Source of the DNA: Antedon mediterranea
Taxonomy: Eukaryota > Echinodermata > Crinoidea > Comatulida > Antedonidae
NCBI RefSeq assembly: GCF_964355755.1
Contig: NC_092678.1
Location: forward strand, 20,248,922 to 20,312,921
Direction of reading: 5' to 3'
Length of the DNA: 64,000 nt
The position numbers and the translations under genes are program-made. Under the pieces are notes generated by a model. The model did not search any database, was not told the DNA's origin, and was given only the letters and a program-made list of their open reading frames with translations. Positions 47,691 through 59,400 of this stretch are shown here, piece by piece (the stretch's first letter is position 1; each line of letters starts with the position of its first letter).

Positions 47691-50600
47691 TCGTGAGGTG
47701 GTTTCCCGAAAGATTGTAAAATCAAAACGGTACTGGGTATGACCAACTAGCGTTATTGTCACCGGCTAGTCATCCATTCATAGAAGTACTAATGTAGTAG
47801 CCTACCTGTACGGTGACCATAGAATGTGACCCGAGGCATGACTAACTACGACTTTTAGATGATAGAAAGTTGAGAAAAATTGTTACGAGTAGTTTTACGA
47901 CATGAAGATGTTTATGAAATTATGTTAAAGATGTAAAAACATATTACATTAGGTATATAAACAGTAATGAGTGTTAGTAAAAATAATATAATGTAAAAAA
48001 GATATAAGGAAGAAAAGCAAAGAGATTATGGAGCGGCTGTACCTGAATATACAATATAAATATTGTAAGGTTAAAAACTAGAAATTTAGGCGATCTTGTC
48101 AAAGGTCAAGCGCCTTCAGCCTGCCACGTTTCGATATTCAATATTGAACTTGACCTGACGTGGTTCCACAATATCTTTATATGAAAAATTTGTAGAGTGG
48201 ATAGAAAATTATTAAAATGGTTATTGTTAAATTGTTTTTAAAATACGTTGTTCGTTTTAATGTTAAACAATGTTTAAATTTTCTCACCTTTTTAGAAAAA
48301 ATATTATTATTTCAATATGAAGAAGATTGAAAGTTTATGTTACGTACTTGTTTCTGTGTATACAGGACGCTAAAAAATTATTAAAATTATTATGCCTAGG
48401 CCTAGGCCTAACTAGCCTAGCCTAGATAGGATTTACGTAATATGATTATATTTTATAGTTTAACTGAATGTAATTTAAAGTAGAATTTATTTAGTTCTAA
48501 ATATAATATTAATTAGTCTTACCTTGTGTACAAAGCTATTTGGTTTGGATTTTATAGAAAAAATGACAATGTCGGAGCTGTAGAAAATTCAATATGTTTT
48601 TACCGACCTTTCCTTAGTGAGAATGTTATGTTTGAAAGTAACAGGTTCGAATGTTTGCTATGCGCGTGTGTTAGAACGCGTTATTGAAATTGACGCGGGT
48701 GTTTATGATTACGCGTAAAGGTCTGTATTCTTATTATTAATTAACGTACAGGGACAATTTTCATTTAAAAATTTTGTCAAAAGGTAAATTTATGTCAATA
48801 AAAATGGGTGCTTATAATATATTTAATCTGGTATAAAAACATTTTATAAGTCATAAAAAATTCAAAATTAATGAATAAATATAGAGGTAAACATAATGGT
48901 ACAGTATGCACAACGATTTATTTGACAAAATAAAGGTGTTTATAATACAAGAATATTATAAAATACAACAATTTAGTATTAAAATATTATAATAATTAAT
49001 AATATATAAATTATACAAAACTTTTAATTTAATATGTTTGATAGGTTGCCAGTTTGTTGTGCAATTGTTTATTAGTGCAGCATATTTGTTTAATCTTTCT
49101 GTCGTTATAAAAAACGTATTGTATTTTATACTTGTTTTTGAGTAGGTGTTTGTGGTTATTTATAATACCTTGCATAATATTTGTTTTATCTGTGGTTTTA
49201 TCAAATTTGGTTTTAATACAAATTGTTTGTTTATTAATATTCTTTGTGATCTTTTCTTTGGGGTTCTGTTGAAAATGTGTCAAATGTTTATTTATGAATT
49301 TATGGCTGTAACCTATTTTCTTTAGTCGTAAAGAGAAGAGGGAGGTGATGTGTAGATATTCTTTTATATTACATGAAAGTCGGTTATAACGATGGGACTC
49401 TGTTTTGATAATACCTTTAAAAATTGATGGGTTATGGTTGAATGTTTTATGAATGTATGTATATTTTTGGTATGGTTTTTGATATATTGAGTAGTGTATT
49501 TTGTTTGTTGTTAGTGTTGTATAGTTGATGGAAATGTGTGTGTCCAAATATATCATGTTAGTAGTATTAAAAGTAAAGTTGAGTGGAATATTGTGTGGGT
49601 AGATGTTGGATATGGATTTAATAAGGTCAAGAGAATTAATTTTAGGGTTGCTGATAATTAGTGCGCCGTCGTCTATGAATCGGGTAAATAAGAAGTTGGA
49701 AGGGTTTAGTTGAAATCTTTGTTTTAATGTGGTGAGGAAGTTTAATTCTTTCAAAAGGAGGGTAAGATTAGCGATTTGGGCGCTGTGGTAAGACCCCATA
49801 ATGATTCCCTGTATTTGCTTATAAAAATAAGGTCCGGCTTTGAAGTATGCGTTTTTATTAATTATGTTGTTTAATTTTGTGAGATATAATTTGGTTTCAT
49901 TGTTAACATTTAAGAGGTCGCAGGCATTTGTGATGGTGTCATTGGTATCTTGTATAGTGATGTTAGTGTAAAGGCTTTCGAAGTCCCAGGAAATAAAGAA
50001 ATTTGTGTCGGAGAATTTTGTGTTAATTAATTGTGTTTTGGAAACAAATTCGTTTGAGTTTTCAATAATGGGAAAGGGTACATTTTTGTCATAGAACATA
50101 TCTTTAATTTTGTTTATAATTAATTTAAGATGGTGGCCTAGTGTTTTGGATAGGGGGGTAGTAGTCCAGCTATGGGCTGTAATAATTGGTCGTCCTTTAA
50201 GGTCTTGTTCTGTTTCGGGTGAGGGTGGTTTTTTAAGTTTATGGGGTTTGGGTAGAATCTTGAGGGTAGGTAATTGTAATTTGGAGTTATCGATCCAGTT
50301 TGTAATTTGGTTGATTTCTTTGATAAAATCGTGGTCTTTGATGTCTGTATCATTAATTAGTTTAATCATGTCATTTCGAACTTTAAGTTTTAATTTTGTT
50401 ATATAATTTCTTTCATCAATTTTAGGATCGACTTTTTGATATATTTCGTTGTTAAGTTGTCTATCATATTCTTGTTTGTACCATTTTGTAGTATTAAGGC
50501 ATAAACCTAAATTCTTGTCTGATGTTTGTATTATTATTTCTGGGTTTTTGGCAAGTGTTTTCAATTGTTTGAGTTGTGATTTAGTTGTATTTCTTTTATC

Positions 50601-52250
50601 TATACATCTAAAATTTTCGATGCATTCTTGGTTTAGTTCTTCGATATTGTTGTAGCAGAAAGCAGTTGTGTTTGGTTTAATGTGAGGATGTGTAATTAAT
50701 TCATGGAAAAGTGTTTTGTGTTTATTATGTATAGGCAATGAGTGTGGTTTAGTGTGAGTTGTTTTGATTTTATGCTTGTAAATCTCATGTTTCAACATTG
50801 TTGTAAAGGAGGACTTAATATCGTTATGTAGTTCTGTTTTAATCTGCTGTCCGTTCTTGAAGGTTGTGGGTATAAACGATGGTCCCTTGTTCAATATTGT
50901 TTTGGTGTGTTTATTGATTTTAAAGTTAGTAAAATTGTGGAAGTTCAAATCATCTTTCTTGTTTTCGTTTCTAATTTCGTCTTCCTTCTTTTTAGCATCA
51001 TAGTTTTTCATAAGTTTTTTAATTAGTATTGTGTGCAAAACACTTCTCTGTTGACATAAATTATTTGCATAGTCAAAATCTGAGGTGGTTTTTTTAAAAA
51101 CGTATTTCTTATTAATTGCATTCTTCTGTTTAATTTCTTCGATTGTATCTTTATATTTCTGTAAGATACTTTGTTTCAAGAGTTGTGTTTGTCGGTATCT
51201 ATGTTTAATAATATCGCTCAATTCTTCCAATGTGTTAATATTGTCGCTCAATTCGGTGTCCTCAATACTTTCCCCGGTATTTATATTAATGGTATAATTC
51301 CTGATTTGGCTGATTTTGTTGTCAACGAATTTTATTTCTACGTTATGGTTGTTGTTTATTTTGAGTAGGCTAGGTGTCAGTTGTTCTATTTTGTTATAAT
51401 ATCGACTACAGTTAATTATTTCTTCTCTGAAAATATTTTTAGTCGTCTTGGTATGTATCCTATTCCATTCGTTGATTGTTGTAATTTTCCTAATATCTTT
51501 TGGTTTAAATGTTGGATGAACCATATTCTGTGGGTGTTTAAATAGTTATGTAATATTAGGCTTAAAATAAATATTGTGTGTTGAAAAATTATATTGTGAA
51601 ACATGATGTTTATGCTATGAATGTCGTACGTAGGTAAAGGAATAGAAAAAACAAGGATCTAAATGTAGAAAAATGAAAAAAGTAGTATAGAATGTAGAAA
51701 TAGGAAAAGTTTGTTAATAAAAAGAATAGATTTTGAATGTGAGGAATGACTTATGACGGTTAGATCCCACTAGAGATCTATGTCGGCTCCTAGGCCTGTA
51801 AAATCGTCGTGAGGTGGTTTCCCGAAAGATTGTAAAATCAAAACGGTACTGGGTATGACCAACTAGCGTTATTGTCACCGGCTAGTCATCCATTCATAGA
51901 AGTACTAATGTAGTAGCCTACCTGTACGGTGACCATAGAATGTGACCCGAGGCATGACTAACTACGACTTTTAGATGATAGAAAGTTGAGAAAAATTGTT
52001 ACGAGTAGTTTTACGACATGAAGATGTTTATGAAATTATGTTAAAGATGTAAAAACATATTACATTAGGTATATAAACAGTAATGAGTGTTAGTAAAAAT
52101 AATATAATGTAAAAAAGATATAAGGAAGAAAAGCAAAGAGATTATGGAGCGGCTGTACCTGAATATACAATATAAATATTGTAAGGTTAAAAACTAGAAA
52201 TTTAGGCGATCTTGTCAAAGGTCAAGCGCCTTCAGCCTGCCACGTTTCGA
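47691..52250 (-). mobile_element. Penelope-like element with terminal direct repeats
   Basis: Direct repeats of 444 bp at 47691-48134 and 51807-52250 look identical by eye. They enclose a single long minus-strand ORF. Penelope-like elements are known for such pLTRs around an RT ORF. The lack of visible divergence between repeats and the uninterrupted ORF suggest recent insertion. GGCTCCTA occurs just before and just after the right repeat (51785-51792 and 52251-52258), which may reflect the insertion mechanism. The element ends about 70 bp upstream of the gene C start codon. Confidence 0.8.
49029..51524 (-). CDS. Penelope-like reverse transcriptase
   Basis: The ORF is 831 aa and very rich in Lys, Asn, Ile and Thr. 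The order fits Penelope-like RTs: an N-terminal segment with IIIQTSDKNLGLCLNTTKWY (about residues 335-355), then KILPKPHKLKKPP, GRPIITAHSW, motif A FISWDFESLYTN (about 510), IMGSYHSAQIANL (motif B-like), and motif C FTRFIDDGALI (about 616) with the catalytic Asp pair. A GIY-YIG endonuclease, normally C-terminal in canonical Penelope elements, is not visible, which suggests an endonuclease-lacking lineage. The start at 51524 is the most 5' ATG of the frame. Confidence 0.75.
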   Translation of the reverse strand: MVHPTFKPKDIRKITTINEWNRIHTKTTKNIFREEIINCSRYYNKIEQLTPSLLKINNNHNVEIKFVDNKISQIRNYTININTGESIEDTELSDNINTLEELSDIIKHRYRQTQLLKQSILQKYKDTIEEIKQKNAINKKYVFKKTTSDFDYANNLCQQRSVLHTILIKKLMKNYDAKKKEDEIRNENKKDDLNFHNFTNFKINKHTKTILNKGPSFIPTTFKNGQQIKTELHNDIKSSFTTMLKHEIYKHKIKTTHTKPHSLPIHNKHKTLFHELITHPHIKPNTTAFCYNNIEELNQECIENFRCIDKRNTTKSQLKQLKTLAKNPEIIIQTSDKNLGLCLNTTKWYKQEYDRQLNNEIYQKVDPKIDERNYITKLKLKVRNDMIKLINDTDIKDHDFIKEINQITNWIDNSKLQLPTLKILPKPHKLKKPPSPETEQDLKGRPIITAHSWTTTPLSKTLGHHLKLIINKIKDMFYDKNVPFPIIENSNEFVSKTQLINTKFSDTNFFISWDFESLYTNITIQDTNDTITNACDLLNVNNETKLYLTKLNNIINKNAYFKAGPYFYKQIQGIIMGSYHSAQIANLTLLLKELNFLTTLKQRFQLNPSNFLFTRFIDDGALIISNPKINSLDLIKSISNIYPHNIPLNFTFNTTNMIYLDTHISINYTTLTTNKIHYSIYQKPYQKYTYIHKTFNHNPSIFKGIIKTESHRYNRLSCNIKEYLHITSLFSLRLKKIGYSHKFINKHLTHFQQNPKEKITKNINKQTICIKTKFDKTTDKTNIMQGIINNHKHLLKNKYKIQYVFYNDRKIKQICCTNKQLHNKLATYQTY

Positions 52251-52320
52251 GGCTCCTATGACACTGTTTCTTACTACTATTGTTTTTTCTTTTTTATTTT
52301 AGAAATGGAGACAAGATAAC

Positions 52321-55300
52321 ATGGCTAAATCAGGTAGAACTTAATGGAATTCAAAGACTATGAAGCTTGATTTTACAATCATTGCATATAACATTCACCC
52401 TTCCTTACCTTACAGATGATAGAATAATGTGTAATCATTTCAGACCAAGAAAATAATTATTTGCCATTACAAACTCTACTATGTTTGCATTTGCCTCATA
52501 ATTTGCATTCAGAGTATATTTTGCTAAAGGATAACCAAGATTGTTTCTACTTTACATACTGTATTTATAAATAAAGTTGTTTCTGTTGTTATTGTTTTTT
52601 AAGAAATATTTGTGTTCAAACAAGTTGGTATGGTATTTTACATTTTTGTTTTCTTTTTTTCCTAGAAATATCTGGCAAATCTTTTAACCAGACTTTGGTA
52701 TGTTTTTCAACTTGGTATGATGACCGATCCCTCATCACAAAACTGAAAGTTTTGTACCAAGGTTATATTGCAGATGCTGACATACACAATGCCACTATGA
52801 CGATGGACTTAATGAAACAATTGACGAATTCTGGACATCTTAGTTCAAAAAATCTAACCCTTCTATATGATACCATAAAAGCTACTAAACAGTTTGGTAT
52901 TGTAGACGAGCTTCGAGTTCACATACCAGTACCATCATTTTCTAGTGCTAAAGAGATGGTTATTTCAAAATTCAGTCATCATCAACAAAAAGTTCTGAAT
53001 TTGGGTAATGTTCTAATAGAGGAGGATGTAATAAAAATTGACAATATTTACAATGATCCACCAAAGAAGTATAAAGATGGATGGAACCTTATACTTCATC
53101 TACAACACAAAACCATCATATGTGAAGCAAAAATGGATGAATTTGTGGAGACCTTAAAAATTCTTAAAATTCCCCATGCTGTGGACATTTTTACTAAAGG
53201 TATATAGCCTACATTAATTCATTTTCAATAGTACATTTTGCAATGTAGCACTACTGTATTAGAAAGATCTTAAATTGATGCAGGCCAAAGCATAGTATTT
53301 GATACTACAGTTAAATGAAATGTATTATCAGGTAGTATAAAATATTAGGAAGTTGAAATATTTAAACTCTACTGAAATTTAATATAGAAAGACACAATGT
53401 ATCAAGTGGAACACAATATTGATTAGTTTTGTAGCATACAAATTAAATAATGTTTGCTACAACAAGACATAATATTTACTATTATTTTAAAACCGTTTTC
53501 AATGAAATTCAACTCTTGCATTTATAGTCATTGTTTGCTAAATAATGATTGAACTGTGATAAATTGTCAATTTTCTAAATATGTCTTTTTCAGCCATTAA
53601 TGTATTTTTCTATTATTATTAAAGAGGCTCAATTACACTTAACTCTGAAACGTAAACGAGGACGATCTAACTCAAGCTATCAACCTCCTTCGTCATCAGA
53701 AAGAAACCTTGATGAGTATCAACCTCCTCCTGGCCAAAGTACAAATCCTGTTGAGATTTTAGATCATCTTAACCAACATAAAGGCAATCTGAAGTTTGAT
53801 GATGCATTGGAATTTACTGATAAACTACAAGAGCTTGTTAACTACTACAGTCAGCGTGGTGTAAAATTAACCCTCATGACAGAAGGATGTATAGTCTTCC
53901 ACTTATCTGTCATTGATAAATATGCGCTGATAAATTTACGTGAAATCCATGATAGTGGACAACTTTTGAAAGACTTAGCTGAAATATTAGTAGCAGAGGA
54001 AAATCAGCAGAAATTGTTTCAAAAGGAATGGATCACACACATTGATCAACTTGAATACCACAATGGACTTTGCATGCTCATAAAAAAAGGTAAACATGTT
54101 TTATCATGATCTCTATATATACTGGGTTTATCATCTAATTTTTCCCCCGAAGTACCCTTTCAGACACATTTGTAATTAGGTTATATGCATTATCATGCAT
54201 ATAACATATAATATTGACTATAACCTTATTGATTTTGTCAGAATCTTTATTTATTTATTCTTTCCTTAGCACTATTTTGTTCGTCAATTATCTTGAGATC
54301 AATTTCATCAGCTAAGTCAATTTTTCAAAGTATATTCTTTATGGCCAGGAATCGATGTGGTTATGTTTTCACGATGCGCAATCAAAAATTACGCGATATT
54401 AACGAAATCACGTTTGGAATCATATCTTCACAAGCATGTATCATAATCAAATTTGGTACTCATAAATTTCATGGCATATATTTTTTTTTTATTCGATCGA
54501 AAACAACAGCAATAATTACCGCCACTAACAGGTTTGATACAGACAAAGACAGGACTGTTTAAAGCACCTTGATTGGTCCTAACATTGATCAAGGGCTTCT
54601 CTCGTCCAATGCCCACTGTTATGTTTGTGGGTTATGATGAAGACAACGTTTTTTATCGTGCAGAATCAATCACACGGACACTCGTGGTTATGCGCCATGA
54701 TGAATGTGTTTTATTACTAGACTTTATGTTACAGCCGTTATTTCGATATATCACATCACTTCCTTCTATAAGTTAAGTATGACAGACAGTGTATATTATT
54801 TTACGAGTTATGTCAGATTAATGATTAAAGACTAAATTGTTAAAAAAAAACCCGAAACCAAAACTTCAAAACATTATAAAACTCCACTCTAAATTCTAAC
54901 GATAACAATCATATGCCTCTCGTATTCTTATATAAGTAGCATCTTCTATGACTACAGTACCTGTACATACTATTGTGATGTTTTGTAACTAAAGTACCGT
55001 ACAGTGCATATGTCTAAAAACTATAATAAGACTTAAAATCAAACATTTTCTTTTTGTTTTGTTAATTAAAACGCTTTTATTTGGCCCTTTGGCAAAAAAA
55101 ATGTAATCAATCATTTTGACAATTAAAAAGATATGTGTAATATTGAAATTATATTATTATTTAGCGATTGAGGAACAAGAGCCACTTATGAAGTCTGATG
55201 ACGTTTTCGTCAAAAAAGGTAGTGGAAATTTAGGGAAATCTGCTGCTTTAAAAAAGAGGTTTCCAAGACGACGTTCCTCGACCCCCAGCCTTCCTGATAT

Positions 55301-56050
55301 ACCAGAAAACAGTCAATTATCAGTGGTTCTACCAAAATGGTGCTATCGTAAGAATTAAGATCGTTCAATATTCTTTGATTTGCGTGCTTTAAAAAATTAA
55401 ACATAATGTGTTTTAACTTCTATGAATTATTGCTTAAAACACTTTTTTGTTTTCATATAGCGTACCTATAATTTGTTTTTAATGGTATACAGTAACGCCT
55501 AAATAGATTTCTGTCATTTGATTTCACCCTATTTTTGTCGGCGGAAGATAAATAAAAAAAAAAGAATAGATCCTTATATTTTATTTTTTATTTTATTTAT
55601 TTCATGGATTACTTTTTTTATGTGAAGCGCATTTATGACATTATGTGCTTAAAAGTCCAAATTTATTATTATTATTGAATAAAAACATATTTTATTTTCA
55701 TAGAGGATAGGGCAAGAGTTGAACCGGAACATGTTTCTGAAATCTCAAAACACATTGGGAAAGAAGTAGCAAGGATTGGTTTCATGCTTGACTTAACAAA
55801 AGGGGAAGTGGAAACTATTGAGCATGACCACAAGTCAGATCTATCTAGACAGAATTTAGTAGTTTTGCAGATATGGTTGGAAAAGAGAGGTGTTTTTGCT
55901 ACGAAAAGTGTTCTTGCACGTGCTCTTAACAGTATTGGAAGACCCGAACTTGCATTAAAATATTTATGGACTGACCAAGAATGGAAACAAGGTAATTCCT
56001 TTAGTTTGAATGTTTGTTTTCATGAAAAAGACGTATATTTAAAGCCATGA
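52321..56050 (+). CDS. Gene C: DED-containing protein joined in phase to a receptor-derived death domain (FADD-like layout)
   Basis: The model joins exons 52321-52333 (ATG GCT AAA TCA G), 52666-53199, 53625-54089, 55165-55347 and 55704-56050; the last is read through its donor to TGA 56048-56050. It totals 1542 nt (513 aa), and every junction is phase 1. The first half has a death-effector-domain pattern (LITKLKVLYQGYIADADI, then GHLSSKNLTLLYDTIKATKQ), then a possible second death fold (VLNLGNVLIEEDVIKIDNIY, DGWNLILHLQHK). Next comes a module with GCIVFHLSVIDKYALINLRE and DSGQLLKDLAEILV, which resembles a TRADD-N-like domain. The last two exons are a near-identical copy of gene B's linker and DD. 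No membrane segment is present, so the product would be cytosolic. Whether the halves are really spliced together is unproven; the original 3' end of the DED gene is not visible. Confidence 0.5.
52666..54089 (+). CDS. Gene C exons 2-3: DED and TRADD-N-like exons
   Basis: Exon 52666-53199 has AG/GT borders and a DED-like pattern (LKVLYQGYI…LMKQLTNSGHLSSKNL…). Exon 3 starts at 53625, not at the stronger-looking AG at 53593, because the latter runs into TAA in the frame left by exon 2. The exon encodes a basic KRKRGR stretch and a Pro/Ser-rich linker, then about 110 residues of TRADD-N-like sequence. It ends in phase 1 at 54089. DED proteins link receptors to caspase-8-type proteases or regulate them. 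Confidence 0.65.
54617..55045 (-). mobile_element. Probable 3' LTR of the Gypsy element
   Basis: On the minus strand the segment begins TGTTTGATTTTAAG and ends CATAACA (TG…CA with TGTT/AACA ends). It contains a TATA-like TATATAAGAATACGAG near 54920-54940. A 57-bp part of it (about 54703-54759) recurs at 62861-62917, where the matching 5' LTR would lie. A TGTTTGATTTT start also follows the purine run after pol at 56372-56385. The boundaries are inferred, since no complete second LTR survives. Confidence 0.5.
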
Positions 56051-56361
56051 CCATAGAGATAATATTGAATAACTAGACAGTCAACTCTAACACAATCACA
56101 TCTCTTTTTAACATGGAGAGGAACCATCCAAATACTGCTGCATCGCATTAGCTGTGCCGTGCCTACTACTTGGCCATTCACCACTATATCTCTGTTGTAG
56201 TATGTTAAATGTATCAAATGTATTCTTTTACTTTAAATAATTTCATTTCACTTTCATCAACAATAGTTAATTTTATAAAAAGTGTACTGTATTTAAAACA
56301 AATATGTTGCCATTTCGGGGAGTCCTTGCCCTGTCAAATTACTAATTCTTAAGTTTTTTTC
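55046..56361 (+). repeat. Captured gene B segment (linker and DD exons with introns)
   Basis: About 1.3 kb is collinear with gene B from about 32628 to 33940, plus a few bases like 34025, including both exons and their introns, with roughly 2% coding difference. It is flanked by an 18-bp direct repeat, AAAATCAAACATTTTCTT, at 55035-55052 and 56362-56379. On the minus strand that repeat spans the junction between the Gypsy polypurine run and LTR start. Both exons stay open and spliceable in sense with gene C and antisense to the Gypsy element. Confidence 0.8.
55704..55991 (+). CDS. Gene C death-domain exon copied from gene B
   Basis: The exon is 288 nt and phase 1 at its start, with the gene B sequence except for six substitutions, five of them amino-acid-changing (G to D, N to K, N to D, S to F, H to Y). 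The conserved Trp of the DD is kept. The donor at its end is intact, but the next gene B exon was not copied; reading through the donor gives 19 more residues and a stop. Confidence 0.75.
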
Positions 56362-56435
56362 AAAATCAAACATTTTCTTCTTTGTTAAACACTTCGAACA
56401 ATAACCAACATTTTTAATTTGAACTTCTAATAAAA

Positions 56436-59400
56436 TTATGCTTCTTCGATCAACCTGCTTCTTGCTTTCTTAATTCTGTGTGGTTTAGTATTAGGACTTT
56501 TAAATACATTCACATCACTCCTCTCAACATTTTGAGTAGATTTTGTACTACCTGTATCAACAATCATATGATCAGGGTGCATCACTTTGACACCGTGTGA
56601 AGTATGGATTTCATACTTTCTAGGTCCTAAACATTGGGTTACGACTCCCTTCAACCATTTTTCTTCTTTGGATTTGGGTCGCATGTTCTTAATTAAAACA
56701 TTATCATCGATATGAAATTGTCTTTCTTGATTAACATGACTTTCACTTTCTGTGACTTTTGTTTTTCTTCGACCCTTTGAGCCATGTTTGGACTAACTAA
56801 GGATAGTCGTGTACGTAACTTACGTTTCATTAATAACTCAGCAGGAGTAAGTCCTGTAGTGGAGTGTGGAGTCGTCTATCAAAATCAAAAAATTGTCGCC
56901 GTTCTTTTCTGCAAAATCTATATGTACTCTCTGAAACGGTCTACTGGGCCATTTCCAAGGTAATAAGGGGGTGCTAGGTGGGACATTTCTCATACTCTGA
57001 CAAGTATTACATCTCTTAACTACTACTTCAATATCACAGTCCAACTTGGGCCACCATACGTATGATCTGGCAATGGCTTTCATCGCACATATTCCGGGAT
57101 GCTCCCAATGCATTTCATCAAGCACTTTAGAACGTAGTTTAGAAGGGATTATGACCCTGGAGCCCCAAAGTAAGCAATTGCCTTCACACGATAGCTCAAG
57201 TTGTCTGTTTACATATGGTTTTATATCATCATCAAAATTGTCAACGTTTGGCCATCCATGTTTTACATAGTTAAGTACTTTACATAATATATTGTCTCTT
57301 AGTGTTTCTTTCTCAATGTCTTTTGCTGTTATCGGAAAGTCGTCTTCAATCGCGGTAACGTTAAATACGCTTTGCTCTAGGTCGCATTCATCGCTCTTTA
57401 TTGGTAGTCGCGATAAAGCATCTGCAACCGCGTTCTCGTTTGACGAAATATACTGTATATCATAATCGTATTGGTTTAACAGAAGAGCCCATCTTTGGAT
57501 ACGTCCTGCAGCCATTACTGGGACTTCAGTAGTTGGACCAAAGATTTTCAGAAGTGGTTTATGGTCCGTCTTGATGGTAAACTTTCTACCCATAAGATAT
57601 TTGTAAAATCGTTTGATGCCGTAGATGATTGCAAGTGCCTCTTTTTCTATCATGCTGTAATTTATTTCACTTTTGGTTAATGTTCTTGAAGCGTAGTGTA
57701 TGGGTAACCTCGATCCATCATCCATCTGATGCATTATTACCGATCCGATTCCATACTGACTAGCATCGCATTCAAGAATTATTTTTCGCTTAGTATCGTA
57801 GTGTGTCAGACATGATTCGCTGCTTAGGCTTTCTTTGCACCATTTAAAAGCTTGTTCTTGTTCATTTTTCCATTGCCACTCGACATCGTCACGAAGCAGC
57901 ATGTTCAACGGTTGTATGCGCGTAGACAGATTTGGCATGAATTTTGAATAAAATTGCACCATGCCAAGAAATGATCGAAGCTGTGTAACAGTTTCTGGTC
58001 TCGCTGCATCTTTGATTGGTTTAACTTTGTCGTCAATCGGTGCGATTCCATGTTTGTCAACTCTAAGTCCAAGATATATTACTTCATCTTCTAGGAATTT
58101 ACATTTCGCTCTCTTCAAACGAACATTATAGTGGTCAAATCGTCGAAAAACTTCTTTGATTATTGCCAAGTTTTCCTTGACTGTCTTTGTACTAATCAGC
58201 ACATCGTCCTGATTACATAATACATTATTAATACCATTCAAAATCTTATCCATTTTACCCTGGAATATTTTTGAGGCTGGTTTTACACCGTATGGTAGTT
58301 TGTTGTATGAGTAAAGACCTTTATGGGTGTTAATTGTAACATATTTTTGACTCTCATCATCTAGATTTAGTTGAGCATATGCATGGGATAAATCTAATTT
58401 AGTAAAAATACATTTTCCTGCTAACTCTGCATATAAATCATCTGAGCTTGGAAGGCTATATACCTCATCATCAATAAACTTATTGATCGTTACACTATAA
58501 TCGCCACAGATTCTAACTGTGCCATCACTTTTTGGAACAACTACGATTGGTGTTGCCCAATCACTCTTATCTACTTTGTGTATAACACTATTTTCCTCCA
58601 ATTTCTTAAGCTCATCTTCAACTTTACATTTGTTGGCATAGGGGACAAATCTTGCTTTAACATACACAGGGGTAACATTTTCTTTAACATTAATGTGAGC
58701 AAGTTCATGTTTCATGCCCTCATACGAATCTTCAAATAATTTACCATATTTGTTCAGTAAACCGTTCAAAGTCATAACGTCATTTTTACCCTTATTTACA
58801 GATGTGTTATGTTGTTCTACATTCTTGTCTTGCTTACAACTATTTACAGTTTTAGAGTTTAACCCTTTCGTGATCTCTTTCCAATTTAACTTTACAACAG
58901 CAAGCCAATCTAGTCCTAGTAGTGTAGGTCTATTACTGTAATCAACCACATTAGCAGTTAAGTTGTGTGCATTACCATCACAATCAATAACATTACACTT
59001 TACTTTACCAAGTATCTTTAATCTCTCACCACTATAGTATAAGTTTTGAGTGGTATGATATCATCATTAGTGATTGGAATATTACTAAAATACTTATTGT
59101 AAGTATCGATACTCATTATTGTGTCATCAGCTTGTGTATCTATGTACATTTGTAACTCACTACCATTTACATTTAATACAATTCTAAACTTATCTCTATG
59201 TAATCTATCATCATTAGTACACATAAACATATCATGTTCCTCATCGTCCTCGTAATAATCGTGTTGTTGTCTTTGAGTTTGGTTGACTCGGTGACCACGC
59301 GGGCGACGTGAAGCACTATTTCCGCGTCCTCCGCGTGCACCGCGTCCTCCTCTCTGCTGATAATGTGATGCGTGCTGCTGTGTATTGCGACAACAACTTG

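Noticed and set aside
53594-53624. Acceptor at 53593 for gene C exon 3
   Set aside because: In the frame left by the previous exon it meets TAA within ten codons; the AG at 53624 keeps the frame open.
56838-58949. Intact retroelement polyprotein
   Set aside because: The long ORF lacks the integrase core, has an altered RT motif and its protease and gag lie in broken frames, so it is a relic.
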